Assembly: GCA_013177945.1 (NCBI GenBank)
Contig: JABLXW010000032.1
Span: 1-49,989 of the forward strand
DNA: 49,989 bases
Source of the DNA: Bacillota bacterium
Lineage (GTDB): Bacteria > Bacillota > DSM-12270 > Thermacetogeniales > Thermacetogeniaceae
Direction of reading: 5' to 3'
The position numbers and the translations under genes are program-made. The notes beneath the pieces are model-generated. The model saw nothing but the letters and a program-made list of their open reading frames with translations, searched no databases and was not told where the DNA came from. Shown piece after piece: positions 9,178 through 18,191 of this stretch (position 1 is its first letter; every line of letters begins with the position of its first letter).

Positions 9178-9957
9178 CTAGATCGCCGTCCAGCCTCCAT
9201 CTACAAGAAGAACGTGTCCGGTAATGTAATCAGCCAAGTCACTTGCCAGGAACATGATGGAGCCCACCACATCATCAACCTCGGCCAACCGCTTGATAGC
9301 AAGCTTTGAAAGCAGTCCCGCAACAAATTTATCATCGGAGAAAAGTTGTGCTCTTGCAGGGGTTCTGACCGCTGCAGGTGCTACCGCATTAACCGTAATC
9401 CCGTATTCCGCCCACTCCCAGGCAAGGGTCTTTGTGAGCAGAACCACTCCGCCCTTACTGGAACAATAGGCGCTGCGATACGGAAAGCCACCCACAGCAA
9501 ACGTAGAAGCAATGTTAATGATTCGACCCTTCTTATTGTTTGCCATCGAGCGTGCTGCAGCCTGGCAACATAAAAAGGTTCCTTTGAGGTTCACGTCGTG
9601 AACAAAATCCCACTCTTCTGGAGTTATTTCTAAAGCTGGCTTGTGCAAATTTACACCTGCACAGTTAACTAAAATATTGACGCCTCCATACTTCTTATCA
9701 ATATCGCTGAAAATTTCGGCAATCTGCTTCGCATCCGTAACATCTGCATGATATGTTACCAATTTGGAATCATAGGAGGCGGCAGTCTCTCGAAGTTGTG
9801 CAAGTAAGCCCCTGTCGCGATCCAAGGCAACTGCCCGGGCTTTCTGCTCAAGGAACGCCATAACTACTCCTTTACCTATCCCCTGGCCGGCGCCGGTCAC
9901 AACAACGTTTTGATTTGAAAAATCAAATTTACTCACTATACCTGCCTGTTCTCTCAC
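9178..9957 (-). CDS. short-chain dehydrogenase/reductase
   Basis: The 259-residue, classical SDR has the cofactor motif TGAGQGIGKG (about 20), NCAGVN, the catalytic Ser in NIASTFAVGG and the YxxxK pair in YCSSKGG, and it ends VDGGWTAI. GTG 9957 is preceded by AAGGAGG at 8 nt. It would oxidise or reduce a hydroxyl/keto group with NAD(P). It stands between the nitroreductase and the aldehyde oxidoreductase genes in one operon. Confidence 0.9.
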   Translation of the reverse strand: MREQAGIVSKFDFSNQNVVVTGAGQGIGKGVVMAFLEQKARAVALDRDRGLLAQLRETAASYDSKLVTYHADVTDAKQIAEIFSDIDKKYGGVNILVNCAGVNLHKPALEITPEEWDFVHDVNLKGTFLCCQAAARSMANNKKGRIINIASTFAVGGFPYRSAYCSSKGGVVLLTKTLAWEWAEYGITVNAVAPAAVRTPARAQLFSDDKFVAGLLSKLAIKRLAEVDDVVGSIMFLASDLADYITGHVLLVDGGWTAI

Positions 9958-9975
9958 AGTCAAGTCCTCCTTAAT

Positions 9976-10512
9976 CTACCTGCCGCCACACCAGCGCTCT
10001 TTGTGCGTAAAAGCAGCGAGATCTTTGCGGTTTTTTGTCCTGGCTTGAACATCTTGCCGTTTGCCAATGGGAAAAACTGCAATTACATCGTGTGTTTCCG
10101 GCACTCCTAACACTTCGGCAACCTTTTTAAGCTCCCCCCCGCATACCCAGCAAGTACCCAGGCCCATTTCCCAGGCAACAAGCACCATTTGCTGGAAGGC
10201 AATGCCCATATCTACAAGACTGTAGTCGATATTATCTTTTACAAAGCCAGCGCTTCGATCGCGGCACGCAACAAGAACTACCCCCGCTGAAAGAATCCCC
10301 TTTGCAGCTGGGTTGCCGGGAAAAGCACTTGCAATTTTTTGTTTCGTTTCTTGCTCCCGCACAACTACCACAGACCAGGGCTGACTATTCATTGCCGAAG
10401 GCGCAGCCTGAACGGCCTCCAGCAGCTGCTGAACCTGGGCTTCACTGATCTCGCACGGACTGTCAAAATCACGGACACTATACCTGCTTTTCACGGTTTC
10501 AAAAACGCTCAT
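9976..10512 (-). CDS. nitroreductase-family flavoprotein
   Basis: The 178-residue protein has the FMN-binding opening SRYSVRDFD, AAPSAMNSQPWSVVVV, the central GIAFQQMVLVAWEMGLGTCWVC and the closing VIAVFPIGK motif. These are typical of small FMN-dependent NAD(P)H oxidoreductases. ATG 10512 follows AAGGGGG. The physiological substrate is not evident; within this operon it may handle an enone or quinone-like intermediate, which is inference. Confidence 0.88.
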   Translation of the reverse strand: MSVFETVKSRYSVRDFDSPCEISEAQVQQLLEAVQAAPSAMNSQPWSVVVVREQETKQKIASAFPGNPAAKGILSAGVVLVACRDRSAGFVKDNIDYSLVDMGIAFQQMVLVAWEMGLGTCWVCGGELKKVAEVLGVPETHDVIAVFPIGKRQDVQARTKNRKDLAAFTHKERWCGGR

Positions 10513-10546
10513 TAGTTTTTCCCCCTTTCTTTCTTTAAGATTCACT

Positions 10547-11572
10547 TTACGGAATCACAACTGCACGCCCGATAATTTTTTCTTCTTTCAAGATGCGCAT
10601 GGCTTCATTTACCTCTTCGAGGGCAAAACGGCGCGTGACAAGAGGAGCAATCTTGCCCATTTCAATTAATTTCATAACAGCTTCCAGATCGTTTTTAGAG
10701 CAAGCCCGGGATCCGAGAATTTCAATCTCATCAAGTAAAGACATGAGGGGATCAACAGGAAAAGTGCTCCCGGGAAGATATCCAACGATACAGAGACGGC
10801 CGCCCGGACGGAGCAGCTTAATATTTCTTTCCATGGTGTCTGGGGTGCCGACCGTTTCAACAATCACAGCATAACCGTAACTTGATGCCGCTATTTCCCT
10901 CGCCTTATCAACATACGTATCTCTGTCATAAAGGATCGTATAATCGCATCCATGCTGCCGGGCAACCTCAAGCTTCTCTTCGTCAATATCGACACCGACA
11001 ACCCGGCCGCCCAGTGCCTTTGCAACCTGAACAGTGTGCAACCCAACGCCGCCGACCCCCATAATCAGGACATAATCACCGGGTTCCATACGACCGCGGG
11101 TTTTAAGGGCATGATATGAAGTCCCAATGGCATCCCCCAACAATGAAGCTTCTTCAAAGTTTAAATTGTCGGGAAATTTCAGAAAGCTTGTTTCGGGCAG
11201 CCTCAGGTATTCCGCATAGCCTCCATCTACCTCAAAACCAACTCTCCCTATGAGGTCACGACAGATGCTTTCCCGGTTGCTTCTGCAATATTCGCATTTT
11301 CCGCAAGTAACATAAAAGTGAGCAATAACCTTATCTCCCTCTTTTAGTCTGGTAACACCGGGGCCGACCTCGCAAACAACTCCCGCAGGTTCATGACCCA
11401 TCGTTACAGGCACTCTTGTCCCCGGAAGCTTTCCGGCTGCAATTTTTATGTCCGTACCGCACATGCCGCATGCTTCAACTTTAATGGTCACTTCGCCCCA
11501 ACCCGGTTTTGGATAGGGCTTATCCCAAAGCACCAGAGGCTTTCCGTATTCCTCGAGCACCATGGCCCTCAT
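10547..11572 (-). CDS. zinc-dependent alcohol dehydrogenase (MDR family)
   Basis: The 341-residue, medium-chain dehydrogenase has the catalytic-zinc Cys in CGMCGTDIKI (about 37) and GHEPAG, the structural-zinc Cys set CGKCEYCRSNRESIC (about 93) and the NAD motif GVGGVGLHTVQVAK. ATG 11572 is preceded by AGGAGGG at 8 nt. The closest named groups by motif are threonine/sorbitol/2,3-butanediol dehydrogenases. It likely makes the aldehyde or ketone used by the downstream oxidoreductase or SDR, as inferred from the operon. Confidence 0.92.
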   Translation of the reverse strand: MRAMVLEEYGKPLVLWDKPYPKPGWGEVTIKVEACGMCGTDIKIAAGKLPGTRVPVTMGHEPAGVVCEVGPGVTRLKEGDKVIAHFYVTCGKCEYCRSNRESICRDLIGRVGFEVDGGYAEYLRLPETSFLKFPDNLNFEEASLLGDAIGTSYHALKTRGRMEPGDYVLIMGVGGVGLHTVQVAKALGGRVVGVDIDEEKLEVARQHGCDYTILYDRDTYVDKAREIAASSYGYAVIVETVGTPDTMERNIKLLRPGGRLCIVGYLPGSTFPVDPLMSLLDEIEILGSRACSKNDLEAVMKLIEMGKIAPLVTRRFALEEVNEAMRILKEEKIIGRAVVIP

Positions 11573-11603
11573 TTTTTCTTCCCTCCTAATGCGGATTCTA
11601 TAA

Positions 11604-11885
11604 CTAACCTCCGATGGGTAAGACCGTTACAAGGATCTCGTCTCCATCACGGACAGTTTTTACTTCAAGCTGGGCATCAGTAACGGAATATCCAGACGCA
11701 AGGATGACAAACTGTCCTCCCTTAACCCCTTGAAGAATCTCAGAGTAACTTACACGATGACTCTCGCAAGCGCTCTTTAAGATAGTTGCGATGGAAACCT
11801 GTTCCTGTTTGCTCTTAAGCGGGTAAATATACTGAATCGGATTGCCAAAAACTCCAATTATATAGACCCTTATATTTCCTTCCAA
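11604..11885 (-). CDS. MoaD/ThiS-like sulfur-carrier protein
   Basis: The protein has about 93 residues and ends DGDEILVTVLPIGG. An acidic DGDEI turn and an exposed C-terminal GlyGly are the hallmark of the ubiquitin-fold MoaD/ThiS family. In MoaD the C-terminal Gly becomes a thiocarboxylate that supplies sulfur to molybdopterin. Its place in an aldehyde oxidoreductase operon fits a role in making the tungsten/molybdenum pterin. The start is uncertain: TTG 11885 has only a weak site. The N-terminal half is divergent, so confidence is moderate. Confidence 0.7.
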   Translation of the reverse strand: MEGNIRVYIIGVFGNPIQYIYPLKSKQEQVSIATILKSACESHRVSYSEILQGVKGGQFVILASGYSVTDAQLEVKTVRDGDEILVTVLPIGG

Positions 11886-11920
11886 ATACCAACACTCGCT
11901 TTAAAATTTTTTAAAAATAA

Positions 11921-11982
11921 GGAGGGCACCAGTTGTGGACTCGAGGGGGGATATTCGGATGGACTTCACCAGTACCCTCCCA
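11921..11982. terminator. possible intercistronic hairpin (GGAGGG/CCCTCC)
   Basis: Six-base arms GGAGGG (11922-11927) and CCCTCC enclose about 50 nt, with A/T runs on both sides. It sits between the second M24 gene and the MoaD-like gene. A diverged copy of the same block is found at 23757-23820. It could attenuate transcription or only be spacer sequence. Confidence 0.35.
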
Positions 11983-11989
11983 TTTTTTA

Positions 11990-13279
11990 TTAACTAAAGA
12001 ATTCCTCCGGATGCGGGCAGCGTGTTAATAACTCTACGCCGTTATCTGTCACAACGAGATTTTCCTCGAGACGGACCGTCTGTTCAAGTCTCGGATGACC
12101 TGCGAATGTCTCAACCGCAAAGCACATATTCTGCTTAATTTCAGCAGGATATTCGAGGGAGTAAGCACGCGAAATCCACATACCCTCATACAGCGACAGA
12201 CCAATACTATGGGCAAATTGCTGCAAGGTCACGGTCTTGTATTCATCATCGGCGTAATAAGGGAATTTCGCGGCAACTTCTGAAGTCGGCACTCCAGGCT
12301 TTATGGCTTCAATAGCAGCATACAGAGAGTCGTAACATTCTTTATAAAGATCCTTCTCAAGCTGGGTAGGCTTCCCCGCTACCTTGAAGCAGCGGACGAA
12401 GTCCACAAAGTATCCTTGAGGCCCAATTGCATTGATATCTATGATGACCAGGTCGCCCTGGCGAATTACTTTATCTGTATGCCATCTCCGGTACGGGCTG
12501 GTATGCCCCCCTGAAGCTACAATGGCATCATATACGAACTCAAATCCTTCTTCATAAAGGTATTCATTAATCTTGGCGCAGAGATAAGATTCTTTAACGC
12601 CTGGTTTGGCCCATTCGTACATAGCCCGCCACATTGCAGCATCTGCATATGCAGAAGAAATCTTCAAACACTCAATTTCATCCGGAGTTTTCACAACACG
12701 TGCTTCCGACATTGCCGGCCAGGCGTTGACCAGATTGAGGCCGAGGGCCCGCAGCGCTTCGATTGCAGTCATATCAGAGCTGTCAATTCCGATGCGCTCT
12801 TTCTCAACGCCAGCTTCTTTCAGCACGTCATAAATTCCTTGCGCCATCCTGCTTGCCATCCAAGCCTCGGCGCCTTCGGCCCATTTCCAGGTAATGGCGG
12901 GCCGGATACGACCTTCTAACCAGGGTGCATCGATTTTTGCATTTTCCAGGTCGGAACCGGCCGTCTCAAAAAGGATTGGCTCACCGCCGCGCGGCAGGAC
13001 ACAGTACCTGATGAAGATGTTGTTCTTCCAGTATCCCTGCCAGACCCCTGTGACATATCTGACGTTTTCGCCTACAAAAAGTACAAGTGCACCCAGGTCG
13101 TGTTTTTCCATCATCGCCTTGGCACGGGCCAGCCGGGCCTTTCTCATTCTTTCAAAATTGATTCGCTCCTGCCAATCGGTAGCGGTGATCGGATATACCC
13201 TTCGCACTAGGTATTCATGCGGCCTTCCGATGAAGCTCAGGTCCATCTTTCTATCAAGACTCGGAAACTCGCCACACAC
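11990..13279 (-). CDS. M24-family metallopeptidase/creatinase-fold enzyme (copy 2, distinct)
   Basis: This 429-residue protein is related in fold but clearly diverged from the enzyme at 4581-5801. The N-terminal domain contains GALVLFVGENVRYVTG. The M24 ligands are Asp in VIIDINAIGP, Asp in YFVDFVRCF, His in FAHSIGLSLY, Glu in FAVETFAGHP and Glu in VRLEENLVV. A GTG start at 13279, with AAGGGG some 12 nt upstream, is used here; ATG 13246 is an alternative with a poorer site. Two M24 enzymes in one operon suggest both act in one pathway, perhaps as hydrolase or lyase rather than peptidase. Confidence 0.82.
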   Translation of the reverse strand: MCGEFPSLDRKMDLSFIGRPHEYLVRRVYPITATDWQERINFERMRKARLARAKAMMEKHDLGALVLFVGENVRYVTGVWQGYWKNNIFIRYCVLPRGGEPILFETAGSDLENAKIDAPWLEGRIRPAITWKWAEGAEAWMASRMAQGIYDVLKEAGVEKERIGIDSSDMTAIEALRALGLNLVNAWPAMSEARVVKTPDEIECLKISSAYADAAMWRAMYEWAKPGVKESYLCAKINEYLYEEGFEFVYDAIVASGGHTSPYRRWHTDKVIRQGDLVIIDINAIGPQGYFVDFVRCFKVAGKPTQLEKDLYKECYDSLYAAIEAIKPGVPTSEVAAKFPYYADDEYKTVTLQQFAHSIGLSLYEGMWISRAYSLEYPAEIKQNMCFAVETFAGHPRLEQTVRLEENLVVTDNGVELLTRCPHPEEFFS

Positions 13280-13312
13280 TGCTTTTTCAGTCCCCTTTCA
13301 GCCCAAGATGTC

Positions 13313-14578
13313 TTATGCTTGCAAAATGTTAAAGCTATGCAAAATTTCCACAAATTCTTCGAATGAAATAAGTTTCTTTGTTTGAATGCTGCGCTCCTTG
13401 ACTTCCATTAAAATTTCTAAAATCTTATCGTCATCGAGCTTCTCTGCAAGATCAGCCCGCCCCATCTTTTGGAGATACACACGGATCGAATCGAGACCGC
13501 TCTTCTTTCCGAGTACGACCCGTGGCTCATTCTGACCAACCACATCCCAGTGGAAGGGAACAACCTCTAAGGGATCTACCTTTTTGCTGTTTTCCCACCA
13601 GCTCGTAATGATGCCTGATTCAATGTTGTACAGCCTGGGACCGACCACCGGCTGGTTTCCCCGCATAGGGATGCCCGCTAACCCGTATACCAGCTCGGCA
13701 AGGGAACATAATTTAGAATAGTCGATCGGCAGTTCCTGCCCGTACAGCGCCAGGAGCCCTAACACGAGTTCCTCGAGATTGCAGTTTCCGGCTCTTTCTC
13801 CGATTCCGCCTACTGTCACGTGCGCAACATCTACCCCTGCAGCCAAAGCGACCAGTGTATTTGCCACTGCCAGTCCAAAATCGTTATGAAAGTGCGCCTC
13901 GAGAGGCTTGTCAATTCTACTTTTAACACCGCGAACAAATTCGGCAATCCCGTGGGGGGAACAGACGCCAAAAGTATCTACAAGCACCAGAGCGTCCATG
14001 TGGCCTTCGCGCGCCACCCTTGTAACAATTTCAAGGAACCAGTCAAGGCTGCTCCGGGTTCCATCAATTGGAAAGAAAACGGTATAGAGGCCAAGTTCTT
14101 TTGCGTATGCAGTTGCCTCGATAGATAGATCGATAGCCTTTTCAAGCGGCCACTGGTAGGCAACTTTAATAACGTGTTCGCTGGCGGGTATCTCGACCAC
14201 TATGCCTTTGACTCCACAGTCCGCCGCTCTCTTGACATCCTGCTTCATGCACCGCGCAAATGCAAAAATCTCGGCATCGGGGTGGCGCTTAACTATTTCC
14301 GTAATCGCTTCTGCATCGTAGCGAGAAACAGCCGGCATACCTGCTTCAATGCGCTTGATTCCGGCCTCAACTAAAGCATCTGCAATCCTGATCTTCTCGT
14401 CCTTTTTAAAACATACCCCCGCCTGCTGCTCTCCGTCACGTAAGGTAACATCATGCAAGACGATATTTTCTGCAAAATTGAAAGATGAGGTCGCCTCCGG
14501 GCTAAAGTTCCAGTCACTAACAAACCATTTCCCACTTCGATAAGACTTTTTGTTGCAGCTTTTGGTAACGCAACTCAT
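13313..14578 (-). CDS. DRE-TIM aldolase/Claisen synthase (HMGL-like; isopropylmalate/homocitrate-synthase family)
   Basis: The 421-residue protein has the signature HDVTLRDGEQQAG (about 41), a catalytic Arg within LRDGEQ, HFHNDFGLAVANT with the metal-binding HxH, and GGIGERAGNCNLEELV. This is the layout of LeuA/NifV/AksA enzymes that condense acetyl-CoA with a 2-oxoacid. There is no long LeuA regulatory domain; about 100 residues follow the barrel and resemble the homocitrate/citramalate group. ATG 14578 has AAGGAG at 10 nt. With the adjacent 2-hydroxyacid dehydrogenase it may build or cleave a branched hydroxyacid; the exact substrate cannot be read. Confidence 0.85.
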   Translation of the reverse strand: MSCVTKSCNKKSYRSGKWFVSDWNFSPEATSSFNFAENIVLHDVTLRDGEQQAGVCFKKDEKIRIADALVEAGIKRIEAGMPAVSRYDAEAITEIVKRHPDAEIFAFARCMKQDVKRAADCGVKGIVVEIPASEHVIKVAYQWPLEKAIDLSIEATAYAKELGLYTVFFPIDGTRSSLDWFLEIVTRVAREGHMDALVLVDTFGVCSPHGIAEFVRGVKSRIDKPLEAHFHNDFGLAVANTLVALAAGVDVAHVTVGGIGERAGNCNLEELVLGLLALYGQELPIDYSKLCSLAELVYGLAGIPMRGNQPVVGPRLYNIESGIITSWWENSKKVDPLEVVPFHWDVVGQNEPRVVLGKKSGLDSIRVYLQKMGRADLAEKLDDDKILEILMEVKERSIQTKKLISFEEFVEILHSFNILQA

Positions 14579-14604
14579 CTCAATAAGGCTCCTTTCCTAA
14601 AATT

Positions 14605-15612
14605 TCACTTACAACTTTTACGGGAGCATAAAACCTCCGGGTTCACAAGAGATCGCTGCGGTTCATTCTTGAGAGCGTAAATTACCTCTTCTGTTGCCCT
14701 GATCTGAAGTTCTTGAACTGCTTCCTCGGAGTAAAACGCGCTGTGAGGGGTACAGATGACGTTGGGCAAGCCAATCAGTTCACGGCTTTTATCTTTTTCG
14801 TCTACTACCACATCGAGTGCAGCACCGGCTATCCGCCCGTTTTTCAACGCCTCCACCAAAGCTTCTTCATCGATGACACCGCCCCGCGCGGTGTTAACGA
14901 TATACACACCCGGCTTCATCAGTTTGATCGTTTCTGCATTGATCAGCTTTGCGGTACCTACTGTGAGCGGGCAATGAATCGAAATAAAATCGGACTCTTT
15001 CAGCAGTACATCCAGTGGTACAAGTTCGTCAGCTCCATTGTTTTTGTTTGCGGCATACGGGTCGTAGGCAAGAATCCTGAGCCCAAAAACCTTTGCCTTT
15101 TTTGCGACATTTCTTCCGATTTTTCCATAGCCAATTACTCCCAGAACCTTTCCGCATAAACGGGGCATTGGAATAAAGCTGCGGTAGTCCCAGTTACCTT
15201 GTTTGACGCAATTGTTGAGTTGAGGGATCTTTCGTATGGCCGCGAGAAGAAGGGCTATGCTGTGGTCTGCAACTTCGTCAATGCAGTAGTCGGGTACATT
15301 TGTTACCTTAATGCCTTTCAAGGTCGCTTCTGCAATGTCGATATTGTCAACACCAATACCATAACGGGAAATAATCTTGCACTTGGTGAGCGCAGAAATC
15401 ACTTTTTTAGTTATAGGCGCATATGTAACCATGATCGCATCCGCATCTTTTGCGTTTTCAATAATTGTATCTTCACTGACATCTTTTAAAAATACAGGGA
15501 AAGCTCCGACTTTGCCCAGCATGTTGATCTCAATTTCTTCTGTAGGAAACGGGTGATCTGTAATAACAACTTTATATTTTTTTTTATTGCAACAACTACA
15601 CTCCATTGACAT
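14605..15612 (-). CDS. D-isomer-specific 2-hydroxyacid dehydrogenase
   Basis: The 335-residue protein of the SerA/phosphoglycerate-dehydrogenase family has the NAD motif VIGYGKIGRNVAKK (about 160), the catalytic Arg within NTARGGVIDEEAL (about 245), a Glu about 30 residues later and the catalytic His in CTPHSAFYS. There is no ACT domain. ATG 15612 has AGGAGGT at 8 nt. It is the first gene of the Region 1 operon, and the 180 bp before it are duplicated in front of the deaminase operon. Substrate unknown. Confidence 0.9.
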   Translation of the reverse strand: MSMECSCCNKKKYKVVITDHPFPTEEIEINMLGKVGAFPVFLKDVSEDTIIENAKDADAIMVTYAPITKKVISALTKCKIISRYGIGVDNIDIAEATLKGIKVTNVPDYCIDEVADHSIALLLAAIRKIPQLNNCVKQGNWDYRSFIPMPRLCGKVLGVIGYGKIGRNVAKKAKVFGLRILAYDPYAANKNNGADELVPLDVLLKESDFISIHCPLTVGTAKLINAETIKLMKPGVYIVNTARGGVIDEEALVEALKNGRIAGAALDVVVDEKDKSRELIGLPNVICTPHSAFYSEEAVQELQIRATEEVIYALKNEPQRSLVNPEVLCSRKSCK

Positions 15613-15790
15613 TCAAATCCACCTCCTTCTTGACTAGCGTTATCCGTCAAATTTAGAATACAACTTCACCATTCCCGGCTGCATCGTTTGAGAAGTACAA
15701 ATCTAAGATTTATTTACTGTGAATAAAAGACAAAAAGATATTTAGCCTTGCTGACGGGTTCCCCGCAAAAAGTTACAAAAACAGGCTCTC
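15613..15790 (-). promoter_or_regulatory. leader/promoter region of Region 1 operon, duplicated at 23939-24113
   Basis: This is AT-rich noncoding DNA between the terminator-like hairpin at 15795-15846 and the first gene. The stretch 15613-15770 is nearly identical to 23939-24090, far better conserved than flanking duplicated coding remnants. Candidate -35-like TTGTCT and TTGTAC boxes occur, but no convincing TATAAT was found, so the exact start is not called. Confidence 0.5.
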
Positions 15791-15794
15791 CAGC

Positions 15795-15846
15795 CAAAAA
15801 AGAAGCCGCCAGTAGATGTTATTATAAGGGAGGACCTGGCAGCTTC
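15795..15846 (-). terminator. intrinsic terminator (repeat-family copy A)
   Basis: On the minus strand, an 11-bp stem (GAAGCTGCCAG with GAAGCCGCCAG complement, one G-U) and a 23-nt loop are followed by TTTTTT. Near-identical copies lie at 25047-25099 and, with a different loop, at 36062-36115. All share the flanking sequence GGGGGCCTC. Confidence 0.7.
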
Positions 15847-15992
15847 GGGGGCCTCGATGTTTAAATAGTCGCAGCCGATGATAAACTGATCCAGGATGGC
15901 CGAAATGAAATTGACCCACCCCCGGCGAATTAGACCTCCGGAGAGACCCAGTTCCGGAGGTGCTACAGAGCTTGTTAAAGGGGTGGCAGATC

Positions 15993-17047
15993 ATGGATAT
16001 CTTCGAGCTAAAAGCGCAAGGTTACAGCATCCGGAAGATTGCCGCGATGACCGGCCATTCCAGGAACACCATCAGGAAATACCTCCGCGCGGAGGAAATA
16101 CCGAAACGTAAGCCCGCTCCGCCGCGGCCCTCGAAGTTGGACCCCTACGCGGCCCTGATCAAGCACCTGGTCTTGGAAAAGGGCATCGATAACTGAGCAG
16201 TGCTTTTGCGAGCAGGGCTACACCTGTGGCAAGAGCATCCTGAAGAACTACGTGCGGAGCTTGCGGCTGCCCAAAGAACCGCCGCCTGTCTGCGCTCTTG
16301 ATGCCCGCCCGGTGACCTGGCTCAGGTGAACTTTGGGGTCTGCAAGTACCAGGACGCCACGGGCGCCGTCAAGCACGAATTCCACGTACAGGTCCCGGGA
16401 GTACTTGATGCCCGATTCGACCTTGCCCTTGGTTTCGGCCCGGTAGGGCCGGCACACTGCGGGCAGAAAGCCCAGTACCTTGGCCAGGTCCAGGAGCACC
16501 GGATGCCATATGGGACGGCCGGCGCAGACGTTCGCCCATCAAGCGCAGGCTTTGCGGCCCGGCCGGGAATTTGTTGACCTGGAGGACCTCAACCGCCAGG
16601 CCTGGCTTGGTGCCGGGAGGTGGGCCAGAGGCTCCACGGTATCACTGGGCAGTGGCCCTGCGACCTGCGTCAAGAAGAGCAGCTGCAGCCCCTGCCGGAG
16701 CCGGCCCGCCTGGCCCCCTTCTTGGTGGCGCGGCGCCGGGTGCAGCGAGATGGGTTCGTGGCTTACGAGGGCGTAGCTACAGCGTGCCCTGAAACCTGGC
16801 CGGCCGCGAGGTGGAAATCCGACCCGTCGGAGGCCTACCTGGAGTTCTCCTACCGCGGCCAAGTGGTGGCCTCCCATCGTCGGGTGACGGGCCCGGCCAC
16901 GGTGCCCCTGGCGGGCCAGTGGGCGGGGCTTACCAAAACCGCACCCCGGCGGCCAAAAGGCCCTATGGCCTACCAGGTGGCCGCGCCCGCGGTCCAGGTG
17001 CGGCCCCTGGAGGAATACGACGCGCTGGTAGGAGAATGGCCGGTGTG
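15993..17047 (+). pseudogene. istA: istA transposase remnant, scrambled
   Basis: The N-terminal part from ATG 15993 (MDIFELKAQGYSIRK, helix-turn-helix SIRKIAAMTGHSRNTIRKYL) stops at about 16195. Further plus-strand pieces resemble the core (AQVNFGVCKYQDATG near 16320) and the C-terminal part (FVDLEDLNRQAW near 16570; a QWPCDLRQEEQLQPLP stretch near 16650). Between them, at about 16390-16500, the minus strand instead encodes CRPYRAETKGKVESGIKYSRD, which is the conserved IstA segment. A short internal piece is therefore inverted and much of the core is missing. Several frameshifts are present. Confidence 0.75.
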
Positions 17048-17886
17048 AACGCGGCCGAACTGAAAAAGTCTCTGGAACAGCTCGGGCTGCCGGCCGCCGC
17101 GGCGGCCCTTGAGCGGCACCCTGAGACGGCGGTCAGGCAGCAAGTGACCTACTTGGAGTTCTTGAGCAACCTGCTTGCGAGCGAGCAGGCCGAGCAATGG
17201 ATAGCGGTATCTCGCCACCCGCATCAGGCTGGCCAACCTCCCTTGCAATGTGACCCTGACCGACTTTGATTTCGGCTTTCAGCCCTCCATAGATGAGCGC
17301 CAGATCCGGGAACTGGCCACCCTGGGCTTTGTCCACCAGGCGGCCAACGTGCTGTTCTGGGGCCGCCGGGCGTGGGCAAGACCCACCTGGCCGTGGCCCT
17401 GGGACTGGCCGCCCTGGAGCAGGGGTACTCGGTGTATTTCACCTCGGCCCACCGCATGATCCAGCCCTGACCGCAACCTACCAGGAGAACCGGCTACGCC
17501 GGCGCCTGCGGCTGTATCTGGCTCCAAAGGTACTGATCATCGACGAGATCGGTTACGAAGCCTTTCCGCCTGCGGCCGCCACCCTGTTCTTTAAGGTGGT
17601 GAGCGCCCGTTACGAGAAGGCCAGTATCATTCTCGCTCTAACAAGTCCTTCAGCAAGTGGGGCGACATCCTGGGCGATCCGGTGGTGGCGACGGCCATCC
17701 TGGACCGGCTCCTCCACCACGCCCATGTGGTCAACAATCCGCGGCGAGAGCTACCGTTTGAGGGAGCGCAAGGCCTCCGGGCTCTACCTGGGTCCCGGCT
17801 TGCGGGTGCCTTCTCCAGGCCTGCAAACTCCTCCGCTTGGTGAACACAAGATGGTCCTAATCGGGAGGCGATCAACATCAAACTAA
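17038..17886 (+). pseudogene. istB: istB ATPase helper remnant, multiple frameshifts
   Basis: The reading begins MAGVNAAELKKSLEQLGLP and shifts frame near 17200, 17360, 17465 and 17640. Stitching frames together gives LANLPCNVTLTDFDF, a Walker A PPGVGKTHLAVALGL whose frame is broken, Walker B VLIIDEIGY and a C-terminal [13 protein letters not shown]. These are the hallmarks of the IS21 IstB AAA+ protein. It is not functional as written. Confidence 0.8.
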
Positions 17887-17975
17887 CACCACTACCATAC
17901 CCCAAGATCGTAGGGGGTGGATCAAAAATAAATCGGCCGAAATGGATCACTTTTACGTCGGCCTTGACAAAAATA

Positions 17976-18125
17976 CGATGTTTAAATACATTAAATTGTT
18001 ATTTAGCCTTCGTAATTTCTGAACACAGTTTAATCTGAACATAAATCGCAATCAATATTGAAAACATATAGGTAAATCCGTTAAAGTTGTATTTTTTCCA
18101 CAAAAATCGCGCTGGACGGTTTAAA
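17976..18125. repeat. long dispersed repeat, copy A distal part
   Basis: This AT-rich noncoding block, with the TTTAATC-GAACATAA and CAATCAATATTGAAAACATAT cores, matches 25104-25245 at roughly 80 percent by eye. With 15613-15858 it makes one repeat of about 400 bp that the IS21 element has split. The stretch 18126-18191 holds nothing recognisable. Confidence 0.7.
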
Positions 18126-18191
18126 AAGAAAACCCTTAAGCAGACCTGTGTGCCACGGGTTACTTGTCCGGTTGACAATTTTTAAAAAGTT

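Larger units (their letters stand above)
15868..17975 (+). mobile_element. degenerate IS21-family insertion element
   Basis: The element is about 2.1 kb and its decayed genes are the only sizeable plus-strand coding remnants in the window. Its ends are imperfect inverted repeats: the left end reads GTCGCAGCCGATGATAAA-CTGATCCA and the right end, inverted, GTCAAGGCCGACGTAAAA-GTGATCCA. A second sub-terminal repeat (GGCCGA...TTGA[CT]CCACCCCC) is present at both ends, as usual for IS21. It is flanked by a 13-bp direct repeat CGATGTTTAAATA (15855-15867 and 17976-17988), longer than the 4-8 bp typical of the family. It carries broken istA and istB and is surely inactive. Confidence 0.85.
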
